DNA of 64,000 nucleotides. Source: Haliovirga abyssi. Its GTDB lineage: Bacteria > Fusobacteriota > Fusobacteriia > Fusobacteriales > Haliovirgaceae. Below, in pieces: positions 1 through 8,758 of the stretch; positions within the stretch are counted from its first letter, which is position 1, and the number at the start of each line of letters is the position of its first letter. A program made the translations under genes and the position numbers. The DNA lies in the NCBI RefSeq assembly GCF_030295325.1, contig NZ_AP027059.1, forward strand, positions 1,112,637-1,176,636, written 5' to 3'. The notes under the pieces were generated by a model. It did no database searches and was not told the DNA's origin. It was given only the letters and a program-made list of their open reading frames with translations.

Positions 1-86
1 ATAAATTATTTTATATTTTGAGAGTTTAAAGGTTTTTTTATAAAAAGAAGCGAAGTTATTAAAGATAAAGAAGTAGAGATGACTGC

Positions 87-223
87 ACCTAACACTATGC
101 AGTCGATACATCTTCACCTAAGCCCTGTGGGACGTAATTCGATTCGCTAACAGGAGACCTGTAACGCTTATCTTCATTACTCTAGTGGTTCAGAAGCATC
201 GCCTAGCATGGGAGCCGTTATCT
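87..223 (+). other. attC-like recombination site 1
   Basis: The 5' core ACCTAAC (87-93) fits the integron R'' consensus RYYYAAC, and the 3' core GTTATCT (217-223) is a degenerate R'. Inside them the arms ATGCAGTCGAT and ATCGCCTAGCAT (read on the other strand as ATGCTAGGCGAT) pair with one extra base in the 3' arm, as in known attC sites. The spacer between core and arm is 3 nt on the left and 7 nt on the right. The segment is visibly richer in G+C than its surroundings. The call is inferred from structure; no integrase is in the window. Confidence 0.6.
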
Positions 224-289
224 GACAGAAATCAGCCTTTATTTATCTAATAAAGTTGGTTTTAACCGTTAAAATTTAAAAGCAAAAAA

Positions 290-333
290 CCAAAACTCGC
301 CTAAAGAAATTTCCGCCGACCGTCCTAGTCGGC
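290..333. repeat. Left boundary inverted repeat plus hairpin of the defence module
   Basis: CCAAAACTCGCC (290-301) is the exact reverse complement of GGCGAGTTTTGG at 5583-5594. Each copy has a hairpin on its inner side, with GCCGAC and GTCGGC around CGTCCTA here (315-333), and AGCCCACT and AGTGGGCT on the right (5547-5567). Both hairpins share GTCCTAGT. The pair encloses exactly the restriction, DUF262 and HEPN genes, so it looks like the edges of one mobile unit. Confidence 0.6.
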
Positions 334-349
334 TAAGTAAACATATTTA

Positions 350-378
350 GTGAAAAAAATCAAAAAAAATGTTATAAT
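350..378 (+). promoter_or_regulatory. Promoter of the restriction-modification operon
   Basis: GTGAAA (350-355), a 17-nt spacer and TATAAT (373-378), with TGT just before the -10 (extended -10). The RBS AAGAGGTGG follows and the first gene starts at 412. The unit therefore carries its own promoter. Confidence 0.6.
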
Positions 379-411
379 TGACCATAAATAATTATAAAAA
401 AGAGGTGGAAT

Positions 412-2391
412 ATGAAAATACAAGAAATATTAAAAGATAGTAATTATAAATTGTCATTATTTAATGAAAGTTATATAGAAAAACTTGAAAATTCTATTTT
501 TGAAAAGGAATTAAAAAATGGTAAAGCATACTACATAAAATGTATGGTAAGAAATAAAGATATAAAATTAACTCCAGAAGAGATTGTTAGGCAATTATAC
601 CTAATGCAGTTAAATGAAAAATACGGATACTCATTTGAAAGAATGCAAGTAGAATATATAGTGAATTTTGGAAGAGAGAAAAAAAGAGCAGACATAGTAA
701 TTATGGATAAAATACAACCAACAGTTCCATATATTATTATTGAAGTGAAAAAACCAAAATTAAAAGATGGAAAAGATCAGTTGAAATCATATTGTAATGC
801 AACTGGTGCAACTATGGCCGTATGGAGTAATGGAGAACAAATAACATATTATCATAGAAAAGATCCTAATTATTTTGAACCAATAACAAATATACCAACA
901 GAAAAACAGAGTTTAAGAGATTTATTAAAAGAAAAATTTTATATAGATGATTTAATTGAAAAAGATGAGTTGAAAAATCAAAAAAAATCACTTAAAAGTA
1001 TTATTTTGGATATGGAGGATGAAGTTCTTTCAAATTCTGGAGTAGATGTATTTGAAGAAGTTTTTAAACTTATATTTATAAAACTTTATGATGAATTACA
1101 GAGCACAAGAGATAGAGATAGAATGATTGAATTTAGAAAATATGGCGAAAGTGATAGTGAATTAAAAGAAAAAATAGAAGAACTTTTTGATAAAGCAAAG
1201 GAAAAATGGACAGGAATTTTTAAAGATGATGAGGGAATAGATTTAACTCCATCTCATTTGTCTGTTAGTGTTTCATCATTACAGAATGTAAAATTATTTA
1301 ATTCTAACCTTGATGTTATTGATGACGCTTTTGAATATCTTGTAAATAAAAATTCAAAAGGTTCAAAAGGTCAATATTTTACGCCTAGATATGTAATTGA
1401 CATGTGTGTAAAAATGCTGAATCCAAAAGAAGAAGAATATATTATAGATACCGCAAGTGGAAGTTGTGGATTTCCAATTCATAATGTTTTTGATGTATGG
1501 AAAAAAATATATAATGAATTAGGCATAGAAGAAAGTCATTTGTTTACTGCAGAAAAAAAACATGCAAGGGCATTAGACTATGTAAAAGAAAAAGTTTTTG
1601 GAATAGACTTTGATAAAAAAAGTGTTCGAGTAGCAAGAATGTTAAATATTATTGCAGGAGATGGACATACTAATGTATTAAACTTAAACTCTTTGGATTA
1701 TGGAAGATGGGAGGAAAGTACTAAAGATGAAAATTGGCAAGATACTTATTTTGATGGTTGGAGAAGACTAAAAAAATTAAGAAAAAACAGAAATTCAAAT
1801 AAAGAGTTTGAATTTGATATTGTAATGGCAAATCCACCTTTTGCAGGAGATATAAAAGAAGGAAGAATTTTAGCAAGATATGATTTAGGGAAAAAACCAA
1901 ATGGAAAATGGCAGACAAAAGTGGGGCGGGATATTTTATTTATAGAAAGAAATCTTGATATGTTAAAATCTGGTGGAAGAATGGCGGTAGTTTTACCACA
2001 AGGAAGATTTAATAATTCAAGTGATAAAGCTATTAGAGATTTTATAGCCGAAAAATGCAGGATTTTAGCAGTAGTTGGACTTCATGGGAATGTTTTTAAG
2101 CCACATACAGGAACCAAAACAAGTGTTTTGTTGGTGCAAAAATGGGATGAAAAACTTTGTCCTAAAAAAGATGATTATAATATATTTTTTGCAACTATGC
2201 AAAAACCTAGTAAAGATAATAGTGGAGATAAAATTTATGTAAAAGATGAAAATGGACAAAATATTTTAGATGATCATGACCATTTGATAGTTGACCATGA
2301 TTTATATAATCACGATGGAAAAACAGAAGATGGAATAGCAGAGGCTTTTATTGAGTTTTCAAAAAAGGAGAAGTTGAGTTTTTTTATTTAA
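412..2391 (+). CDS. BcgI-like fused restriction endonuclease and N6-adenine methyltransferase
   Basis: A combined R and M subunit, 659 aa. Residues about 45-165 form an HsdR N-terminal-type nuclease domain with the PD-(D/E)xK residues visible as D94 and E111-V-K113. Residues about 300-640 are an N6_Mtase domain with a SAM-binding ASGSCG motif (near 347) and the catalytic NPPF (474-477). The RBS AGAGGTGG precedes the ATG. The downstream gene is a specificity subunit, so the pair resembles BcgI-type (type IIB/IIG) systems that cut and methylate from one polypeptide. The stop lies in a T7 run; the specificity frame is -1 to this one and stays open back to about 2355, so the two genes may really be one frameshifted polypeptide. 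A DNA-protection role is inferred from the family. Confidence 0.88.
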   Translation: MKIQEILKDSNYKLSLFNESYIEKLENSIFEKELKNGKAYYIKCMVRNKDIKLTPEEIVRQLYLMQLNEKYGYSFERMQVEYIVNFGREKKRADIVIMDKIQPTVPYIIIEVKKPKLKDGKDQLKSYCNATGATMAVWSNGEQITYYHRKDPNYFEPITNIPTEKQSLRDLLKEKFYIDDLIEKDELKNQKKSLKSIILDMEDEVLSNSGVDVFEEVFKLIFIKLYDELQSTRDRDRMIEFRKYGESDSELKEKIEELFDKAKEKWTGIFKDDEGIDLTPSHLSVSVSSLQNVKLFNSNLDVIDDAFEYLVNKNSKGSKGQYFTPRYVIDMCVKMLNPKEEEYIIDTASGSCGFPIHNVFDVWKKIYNELGIEESHLFTAEKKHARALDYVKEKVFGIDFDKKSVRVARMLNIIAGDGHTNVLNLNSLDYGRWEESTKDENWQDTYFDGWRRLKKLRKNRNSNKEFEFDIVMANPPFAGDIKEGRILARYDLGKKPNGKWQTKVGRDILFIERNLDMLKSGGRMAVVLPQGRFNNSSDKAIRDFIAEKCRILAVVGLHGNVFKPHTGTKTSVLLVQKWDEKLCPKKDDYNIFFATMQKPSKDNSGDKIYVKDENGQNILDDHDHLIVDHDLYNHDGKTEDGIAEAFIEFSKKEKLSFFI

Positions 2392-2423
2392 GCCCTTTTG
2401 ATGAGGAGAAATATAAAAACTTA

Positions 2424-3851
2424 TTGGAAGGGCTGGGAATTAAAGAAAAACTTTTTTCACAAGTATTTGAAAATAAAGACTTTAGAATAGATAGTCAATT
2501 TTATACAAAGGAGCCTATTAAAAATCCGTTACTTATTTATGATAAAATTGGAAATAAATTAGACAAATCACAATATGGTATATCAATATCTATGAATGAA
2601 AATAATGTAGGGTATCCAATATATAGAATGAATGAAATACATAATTTATTATGTGATTTAAGTGTAAACAAATCTGCAAATATTTCAGAAAAAGAATTGG
2701 AAATATTTAAGTTAAATGATAGAGATGTTATTTTTAATAGAACTAATTCTTTTGAATGGGTTGGAAGGACAGGCATATATAGAAAATTAGATAATAAAGA
2801 CTTTATTTTTGCTTCATATCTTGTGAGATTTATCCCTGATGAAAAATTTATTTTACCTGAATATTTAACAGCTTTTTTAAACTCAAAGCAAGGAGTATGG
2901 GATATAAAAAGAAGAGCAAGACAATCAATTAATCAAACAAATGTAAATCCCGAAGAAGTGAAAGAAATTGAGATTCCTTTACTTTCAATGATATTTCAAA
3001 AAAGAATTAAAAACTTATTTGAAGAAGCACATATTAGTAGAGTTACTTCTGAAACACTATATAAACAAGCAGAAAATATTTTACTTGAAGAGCTAGACTT
3101 AAAAGACTGGAAACCAACAAATGAAAATATAAAGATTAAAAGTTTAAAAAACTCATTTTTGCAAAGTGGAAGACTAGATAGTGAATATTATCAGCAAAAA
3201 TATGAAGAGATAATTGAAAAAATTAAAAGTTATAAGGGTGGGCATGATACTTTAGAAAATCTTTGTAACCTAATGGATAAAAATTATAAACTAAAAGAAA
3301 AACAATATTATAAATATATAGAATTATCAAATATCGGAACAACTGGAGATGTTACTGGATTTACTTATGAGTTAGGAGAAGACTTGCCAAATCGAGCAAG
3401 AAGAAGAATAAAAGAAAATGATGTAATTGTTTCTTCTATTGAGGGTTCGCTTGAAAAAGTTGCATTAGTGACAAAAAAATTTGACAATAGCTTATGTTCA
3501 ACAGGTTTTTATGTAATTAATTCTGAAAAAATTAATTCTGAAACATTACTTATTTTATTAAAAAATAAAATAGTACAGCAAATACTAAAACAAAATTGTT
3601 CGGGTACAATTTTAACAGCAATAAATAAAGATGAATTTTTAAGAATAGGTCTTCCAATAATAGATTTGCTAATTCAAAATAAAATAGAAGAGAAAATAAA
3701 AGAAAGCTTTGATTTAAAAGAAAAATCAAAACAATTATTAGATATTTCAAAATTAGCAGTTGAAAAAGCGATTGAAGAAAATGAAGAAATAGCTTTAATG
3801 TGGATAGAAAATAAATTAAAAGAACTAAATATTAAATTAAATGAGGTATGA
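2424..3851 (+). CDS. Restriction-modification specificity subunit (HsdS-like)
   Basis: 475 aa with the two-fold layout of Methylase_S proteins: two target-recognition regions (about 1-190 and 230-420), each followed by a helical spacer ending in heptad-like sequence. It would choose the DNA target for the upstream R-M protein. The only start in frame is TTG at 2424, about 15 nt after a possible RBS AGGAG, which is poor. The open frame extends upstream to about 2355 and reads FFYLSPFDEEKY, a natural continuation of the R-M protein. A slip in T7 (2379-2385) or A6G (2361-2367) would give one chain of about 1146 aa. The next gene begins 1 nt after the stop. Confidence 0.83.
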   Translation: MEGLGIKEKLFSQVFENKDFRIDSQFYTKEPIKNPLLIYDKIGNKLDKSQYGISISMNENNVGYPIYRMNEIHNLLCDLSVNKSANISEKELEIFKLNDRDVIFNRTNSFEWVGRTGIYRKLDNKDFIFASYLVRFIPDEKFILPEYLTAFLNSKQGVWDIKRRARQSINQTNVNPEEVKEIEIPLLSMIFQKRIKNLFEEAHISRVTSETLYKQAENILLEELDLKDWKPTNENIKIKSLKNSFLQSGRLDSEYYQQKYEEIIEKIKSYKGGHDTLENLCNLMDKNYKLKEKQYYKYIELSNIGTTGDVTGFTYELGEDLPNRARRRIKENDVIVSSIEGSLEKVALVTKKFDNSLCSTGFYVINSEKINSETLLILLKNKIVQQILKQNCSGTILTAINKDEFLRIGLPIIDLLIQNKIEEKIKESFDLKEKSKQLLDISKLAVEKAIEENEEIALMWIENKLKELNIKLNEV

Positions 3852-3852
3852 A

Positions 3853-4896
3853 ATGGCAAAAAAAACTATTGCGGAAATAGAAGAAAATATAAATAAACAA
3901 CGAAAAAATGTAAAATATGATACAAAAGAATATACCCTTGAACTATTAGTTTCAAAGTTTAATAGAGCTATAGAAGAAAGTAAAACTACTGAAATTTTTG
4001 TTCCTTTTTATCAAAGAAAATTCGTTTGGGATGAAAAAAGACAATCTAAATTTATAGAATCTTTGATTTTAGGAATGCCAATACCACCTATATATTTAGC
4101 AGAAATAGACGATGGTGTTTTAGAAATAATAGACGGATCACAACGAATTAGAACTATTAATGAATTTTTAAAAAATAGACTAAAATTAAAAGGATTGTTA
4201 AAGCTTGAAGAACTAAATAATATTACATTTAATGAATTAAATAGTTCCAGAAAAAGAAAAATAAATAATATCTCAATTAAAGCAATAGTAGTAACGGATA
4301 TAGAAAAAAAGGATATGAATATAAGACATGAAATTTTTGAAAGATTAAATACTGGAGGAGAAACATTAAAAAAAATGGAAGTGACAAAAGGAGCGAAAGA
4401 AGGTAAATTTATTGAATTTATTTATAATGAATGTGGAGAAAACTCAATTTTAAAAGAAATATCAAATTTTAGTTCTAATGATGAAAAAAGAGGTTATAAA
4501 GAAGAATTTTTAATAAAATATTTTGCCTATTGTGAAAATTTAGAGTTTGAAATATATGTAAATGATTATCTAAATAAATATATTGAAGAGAAAAATGAAA
4601 AATTTAAAAATGATGATACAAAAGATTTATATTTGATTCAGTTTAAAGAAATGTTGAAAATAGTAAAATACAATGAATTAGTAAAAGATATATCTATAAA
4701 TAGAAAGAATAGATTGTTAGCTATTTTTATAGGGGTTACATTAGCGATAAAAGAAAAAAAAGAATTAGTTAATAAATCATTTGAAATAGATATTTATAGT
4801 GAAATATTTATAGAGAACGCAAAAAGTAATGGTTTAAATAAATTAAAGGAAAATATAGAATTAGTTAAAAATAAAATATTAGAGGCAAGTTTATGA
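3853..4896 (+). CDS. DUF262 (GmrSD N-terminal/ParB-like) protein
   Basis: About 347 aa. The DUF262 signature is clear: PFYQRKFVW near residue 51, then IPPIYL and the DGSQR box near residue 94. DUF262 belongs to the ParB/Srx-like fold and is common in defence islands, for example as the GmrS half of type IV GmrSD. The DUF1524 HNH nuclease half is not present here; the C-terminal part is a helical region of unknown role. I start at ATG 3853 (RBS GAGGT, 6 nt away) rather than the overlapping ATG at 3841. It overlaps the next gene by 4 nt (ATGA), implying co-translation. Confidence 0.78.
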   Translation: MAKKTIAEIEENINKQRKNVKYDTKEYTLELLVSKFNRAIEESKTTEIFVPFYQRKFVWDEKRQSKFIESLILGMPIPPIYLAEIDDGVLEIIDGSQRIRTINEFLKNRLKLKGLLKLEELNNITFNELNSSRKRKINNISIKAIVVTDIEKKDMNIRHEIFERLNTGGETLKKMEVTKGAKEGKFIEFIYNECGENSILKEISNFSSNDEKRGYKEEFLIKYFAYCENLEFEIYVNDYLNKYIEEKNEKFKNDDTKDLYLIQFKEMLKIVKYNELVKDISINRKNRLLAIFIGVTLAIKEKKELVNKSFEIDIYSEIFIENAKSNGLNKLKENIELVKNKILEASL

Positions 4897-5540
4897 CAAA
4901 TGATCTAAGAGAATTTTTTGAAGAAAGAAAATTAGAAGTAGAAGAATTTTTTAATTTTCTTTCTACTATAAATGATAAGAAAACTTATAAAAATGAGTTT
5001 TTAATTTTAAAAAGTCAATCAATTTTATTGTTATATAATTTAATTGAAGGTTCTGTTAATAAAGGAATTGAGTATATTATTGATTCAATTAATGATAAAA
5101 TGTTGAAATATAGCGAAATTGATGAAAAAATAAAAATTATTTGGTATAAACATAAAGCATCAAATATTAGAAATAAAGATGATTATAGTGAGATTTTAAG
5201 AGAAATTGAAAATTATATTAATCAAGAAGTGGAAATTGATATAAAAAAATTCAGGAAAAATAATAGTAGTTATTTTTCTGCTGGAAATTTAGATGGAAAT
5301 GCTATTAAAAAAATGTTGGAAAAACGATTTGAGATTGATTTTTCTAAGCAAGAATATAGATTGAAAAGAATAAAAGATGATAGGAATTTTTTAGCTCATG
5401 GTGAAAAATCATTTAAAGAAATTGGAAGAGATAAATCATTAGAGGAGTTAATTGAGACAAAAAAGAAAAGTTTTGAATTTTTAGATAGTTATATGGAGAA
5501 AATAGAAGAATATATTGAAAATGAAAAATATTTAGTATAG
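4893..5540 (+). CDS. HEPN-family (MAE_28990-like) protein, putative RNase
   Basis: 215 aa, all-helical in character. The HEPN motif R-x4-H is visible as RNFLAHG near residues 164-170, and the early segment LLYNLIEGSV resembles the MAE_28990/MAE_18760 HEPN group. HEPN proteins of this type are typically metal-independent RNases in toxin-antitoxin or abortive-infection systems. Its 4-nt translational coupling to the DUF262 gene suggests the two form a functional pair. A strong hairpin terminator follows 6 nt after the stop. Function is inferred from the motif and context. Confidence 0.7.
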   Translation: MTNDLREFFEERKLEVEEFFNFLSTINDKKTYKNEFLILKSQSILLLYNLIEGSVNKGIEYIIDSINDKMLKYSEIDEKIKIIWYKHKASNIRNKDDYSEILREIENYINQEVEIDIKKFRKNNSSYFSAGNLDGNAIKKMLEKRFEIDFSKQEYRLKRIKDDRNFLAHGEKSFKEIGRDKSLEELIETKKKSFEFLDSYMEKIEEYIENEKYLV

Positions 5541-5546
5541 ATATAC

Positions 5547-5570
5547 AGCCCACTGTCCTAGTGGGCTTTC
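5547..5570 (+). terminator. Terminator of the defence operon
   Basis: AGCCCACT and AGTGGGCT form an 8-bp stem around GTCCT, followed by TTTC. It lies directly after the HEPN stop. Confidence 0.7.
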
Positions 5571-5582
5571 TGCATAAAAAAC

Positions 5583-5594
5583 GGCGAGTTTTGG
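5583..5594. repeat. Right boundary inverted repeat of the defence module
   Basis: GGCGAGTTTTGG, exact inverse of 290-301. AAGTAGAGAT follows at 5601, as it also does near the left side (71). Confidence 0.55.
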
Positions 5595-5669
5595 ATTTTT
5601 AAGTAGAGATGAAAGTAAAAAAATTCTAATAAAGTTGATATTAATATAAAGAACATGCTGATTTCCGTC

Positions 5670-5759
5670 ACATAACACACGATATAGAATATCTTTTCGG
5701 TGGTTCGCTAGAGCTTCACGAACTTCAAAGGCATCGTATTATCGATGGAACCGTTATGA
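5670..5759 (+). other. attC-like recombination site 2
   Basis: Cores ACATAAC (5670-5676) and GTTATGA (5753-5759) are nearly complementary. The inner arms share CGATA with the reverse of TATCGATG; spacers are 3 and about 8 nt. The central part holds further small palindromes (GATATAGAATATC). The 3' end shares GCATCG, ATGG and CCGTTAT with site 1. It stands between the defence module and the GNAT gene. Confidence 0.6.
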
Positions 5760-5860
5760 GCAATGCATAAAGTAAAAGCAAATAAAAAAAGAGGTGGTAC
5801 CGGTAACATTATAAAATGAAATCAAATAAATAAAAACTAAAAATTGGAGAAAACGTATAA

Positions 5861-6736
5861 ATGAAATTAGAGTTAGTTTATGATTATAAAGAGAATGAAA
5901 TATTAAGGAAGAGTTTTAATGAGTTAAGCCAGAATACATTTGGAATAAACTTTGAAGAATGGTATCGAAAAAAATTATGGAATAATAAATATGAGTGTTA
6001 TTCCATAAAAAGTGGTAATAAAATAATTTCAAATGCTTCCGTAAATAAGTATCAGTTTATAATTAACGGAACAAAAAAAACTGCATTACAAATTGGAACA
6101 GTTATGACAGATGAAGAGTACAAAAGGAAAGGAATGGCTAAACAGATAATAAATTTTATACTTGAAAAATTTGAAAAAGAATATGACATAATTTATCTTT
6201 TTGCAAATAATTCTGTATCTGAATTTTATCCTAAATTTGGCTTTAAAAAAATAAAACAGTTTCAGATTTATACAACAGAAAAAATTGAATTGAATACTAA
6301 ATATAAGTTTCGTAAATTAGACATGGATAACTTAAATGATGTTGCCATATTGAAAGAAATAGGAATAAATCGTATTCCTACCTCAAGTCAATTTGACATA
6401 ATAAACGGATACGAAGTAATGTTTTGGTATTGTCTAAATGTTTTCAGAGGTAATATATATTATGATAACAGGGAAAAAATCATTGTTATATATACGACTG
6501 ATAATGAGAAATTAAATATACATGATATAGTTTTAACAGAAAAAAAGAACTATAGAGAAATAATCGGAAGTATAACAACAGATGAAATAAAAGAAGTATC
6601 GTTTGATTTTAATATTGAAGCAGACAATATAGAAATAAAAGAGAGAGAAGTTGATGAAGATGATAATATTTTATTCATTAAGGGAAAATTTGGTGAAAAA
6701 TTAAAAGTAATTCATCCAATAACATCACACGCATAA
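5861..6736 (+). CDS. GNAT-family N-acetyltransferase
   Basis: 291 aa. The GNAT fold is seen at about residues 60-140, with the acetyl-CoA-binding R/QxxGxG/A region as EEYKRKGMAKQII (near 86) and the late strand FYPKFGFKKI. The remaining 150 residues form a second domain resembling the two-domain Eis-like acetyltransferases, which acetylate small molecules or peptides; the substrate is unknown. The RBS TTGGAG is 11 nt before the ATG. The gene stands alone between attC-like site 2 and a half-site, as a cassette gene would. Confidence 0.72.
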   Translation: MKLELVYDYKENEILRKSFNELSQNTFGINFEEWYRKKLWNNKYECYSIKSGNKIISNASVNKYQFIINGTKKTALQIGTVMTDEEYKRKGMAKQIINFILEKFEKEYDIIYLFANNSVSEFYPKFGFKKIKQFQIYTTEKIELNTKYKFRKLDMDNLNDVAILKEIGINRIPTSSQFDIINGYEVMFWYCLNVFRGNIYYDNREKIIVIYTTDNEKLNIHDIVLTEKKNYREIIGSITTDEIKEVSFDFNIEADNIEIKEREVDEDDNILFIKGKFGEKLKVIHPITSHA

Positions 6737-6784
6737 AAGAAGTATATTAAAACGTAACAAAAATAGGAATCTAAAAAGCACTTC

Positions 6785-6800
6785 TCATAACAGCGAGGTA
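6785..6800 (+). other. attC-like half-site
   Basis: TCATAAC (6785-6791) followed by AGCG matches the left end of site 13866-13954 (ATATAAC, AGCG). I cannot find the matching right arm; GTTATGC at 6932-6938 could be the right core but the inner arms do not pair. Possibly decayed or truncated near the IS insertion. Confidence 0.3.
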
Positions 6801-6961
6801 TGTGATACGTTAAATGAAATTGCAGGTGATAGACTGTTTTAATAAACAAATTTTAGTGAAGAATGTACTTCACAGCTCTTTTAAAAAAGGTATCTCTAAA
6901 AATTAACTCATAAGTTAGATAAAAATATACAGTTATGCAACAAAAAATAATTAATGGAAAA

Positions 6962-8758
6962 GGTAGTGTCAAAAGTTTATGAAAACTATGAGAAAAACTA
7001 AAAAAATAAAAAGCAGAAAAAGAAGAAGAAATTTATGCTAAAATCATGAAAAAACCCTAAGATTTTTTATAGAATTAAATTGAAAATATTAGAAAGAAAT
7101 AAAAAACAAAAAGCAGAAAAATCCATCACTTTTGAGAAAAAAGTAATGGTAAGGCAGAAGTAAAATTATAAAAATTATGCTATATGTTTTTCAGGAATAA
7201 AATATTGAGATAACTCAATAAGTTTACCCCAACGAGCAGGCATGTTGGGTAAATCAGTAAGTTCAGGAATAACAACAGGTACGTTATTTTCCAAAGAAGA
7301 ATGAGGCCGAAGGAAATTAAAATACGCTGTAAATAAAGTAACAGAAGTAAAAGCGCCAGAATGAGAATTGTAACCGTTAGTATAATGATAATTTTCTTTA
7401 AAGGTTCTGTTCAGTCTTTCAATAATTTGTTTAAGAGGCCTAAATTTTTTAGAAACTTTATCTTTATTAGTTAAACCGATGACTTGTTCAACGTTAAAAT
7501 TAATGTCGTGTTGAGCAAAGAATTGTTGTGCTAGCAAGTATATGGGGTTGCCATCAACAATGACTTGGAAGTCTTCAGGGAGCTCCCTATACTTGCTAAT
7601 AACATCAATAAGAGCTTTGCAAGCAGATTTAGTATCTCTTGAAGAAGAAGTATAATGAGATAAAATAATTTTTTTCTTAGTATCAAAGAAAAAGAAAATA
7701 TATTTCCATTTACCAAGGACTTTAGTGTAAGTTTCATCACCACAAATGGAGTCAGAAAGTTTATAGGGATAATTGTCAATAATAGGTTTAACATTGGTGG
7801 CGACAGCTTTAGCATAATTTAAAATAGATTGATAAGAAATATTGATGCCGTGAATTTCTTTTAATAAATTGGCAGTTTTTCTTGCAGAGATACCAAAATT
7901 AATATTGTAAGAAAGAATAAGCCCTAATGTATAAGGAGAAACTTGTATCTTAGATAAATCACTTGGAATAGGAACGAGAGAATCTTTATCAAGAGAATTA
8001 AAATCAAATGTAAATTCTCTATAAATATAATGAAGTTTAAATTTACTAGGATCATTTTTATAAATTTTTCTTTCGTCAGCATCCATTTTTTGTAGATTTT
8101 TCAAATAAAAAGAGCATTTTTTATTTGTACATTTGTGGACGAAGAAATCTTTACGCTCCTTAATTTTTTCAAGAGTTTTGCCACAATGAGGACATTTAAA
8201 AACAACAAATTTTGCAAAGTGATTTTTTTCATGGAAATTGGTATTGCATATTTTACATTTAAATTGACCTTTATGTCCGTTGTTATCATAAATATATATA
8301 TGAGGAGCACCACAAATGGGGCAAATCAAGCTTTTGGGAACGGAGCTTTCTTTTCTGCGTTTAATGGGTTTTAAAGGCTTATTGTGTTTAAGTTGGTATT
8401 GTTCAAGAAGTATTTTATAGTCAAATTTAACAATTTTTTTAAAAATAGGCATTTTATCAACAATGAGTCTATGGTATTTTTTATCGATGGGTTTATCATC
8501 AGATTTAGAATTAAGAAACTCGAATTTTTTACCTAGAGCAAAGATCATTAAAGCAATAATTAATTTTTGTTGAATGGCAATAATTTTCAGCAAAGTGTAC
8601 ACATATTTTGGCATAAGAATCTCCTCCTAATTTGGTGTATTTTGTTACTGGTTATAATAAAATATTACCTTATTTTGGGGGAGGAGTCAAATATAACGCG
8701 CAAAGATAATAAATATAAAGGATAGTGACTTAAAAAGGAAACTTTATTTGACACTACC
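6962..8758. mobile_element. Insertion sequence, 1797 bp, with 8-bp target duplication
   Basis: The ends are inverted repeats: GGTAGTGTCAAA at 6962-6973 and its complement TTTGACACTACC at 8747-8758. The flanks carry a perfect 8-bp direct repeat ATGGAAAA (6954-6961 and 8759-8766), so insertion is recent enough for the duplication to be intact. It encodes one DDE transposase on the minus strand. The 8-bp duplication and the integrase-core transposase are compatible with the IS6 group or a relative; the N-terminal zinc ribbons and the 479-aa length are atypical for classical IS26-like members. It landed just upstream of the gene at 8782. Confidence 0.93.
7175..8614 (-). CDS. DDE (integrase-core) transposase with N-terminal zinc ribbons
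   Basis: 479 aa, full length. Two zinc-ribbon-like Cys sets lie at C98/C101/C120/C123 and C141/C144/C162/C167. A helix-turn-helix region (about 225-275) precedes the catalytic core, where D293 (GDETYTK), D354 (VDGNP) and E399 (IIERLNR) form the likely DDE triad; the block GDETYTKVLGKW resembles IS6-family transposases. The RBS GGAGGAG precedes the ATG. It would catalyse transposition of the surrounding IS. The family assignment is by motif only. Confidence 0.87.
   Translation of the reverse strand: MPKYVYTLLKIIAIQQKLIIALMIFALGKKFEFLNSKSDDKPIDKKYHRLIVDKMPIFKKIVKFDYKILLEQYQLKHNKPLKPIKRRKESSVPKSLICPICGAPHIYIYDNNGHKGQFKCKICNTNFHEKNHFAKFVVFKCPHCGKTLEKIKERKDFFVHKCTNKKCSFYLKNLQKMDADERKIYKNDPSKFKLHYIYREFTFDFNSLDKDSLVPIPSDLSKIQVSPYTLGLILSYNINFGISARKTANLLKEIHGINISYQSILNYAKAVATNVKPIIDNYPYKLSDSICGDETYTKVLGKWKYIFFFFDTKKKIILSHYTSSSRDTKSACKALIDVISKYRELPEDFQVIVDGNPIYLLAQQFFAQHDINFNVEQVIGLTNKDKVSKKFRPLKQIIERLNRTFKENYHYTNGYNSHSGAFTSVTLFTAYFNFLRPHSSLENNVPVVIPELTDLPNMPARWGKLIELSQYFIPEKHIA

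Noticed and set aside
1-86. End of an upstream gene at the window edge
   Set aside because: No frame with recognisable protein sequence was seen; only AT-rich sequence with an AAGTAGAGAT motif.
6866-6938. Complete attC site ending in GTTATGC next to the half-site at 6785
   Set aside because: The right core is present but no pairing arms could be found, so only the left half was reported.
6962-7175. A-rich region with two AAAAAGCAGAAAAA copies, considered as a small-RNA or repeat array
   Set aside because: It lies inside the IS, between its end and the transposase stop, with only two loose copies and no unit structure.
8135-8374. Plus-strand frame inside the transposase
   Set aside because: Shadow of the minus-strand zinc-ribbon coding region, without an RBS or protein-like composition.
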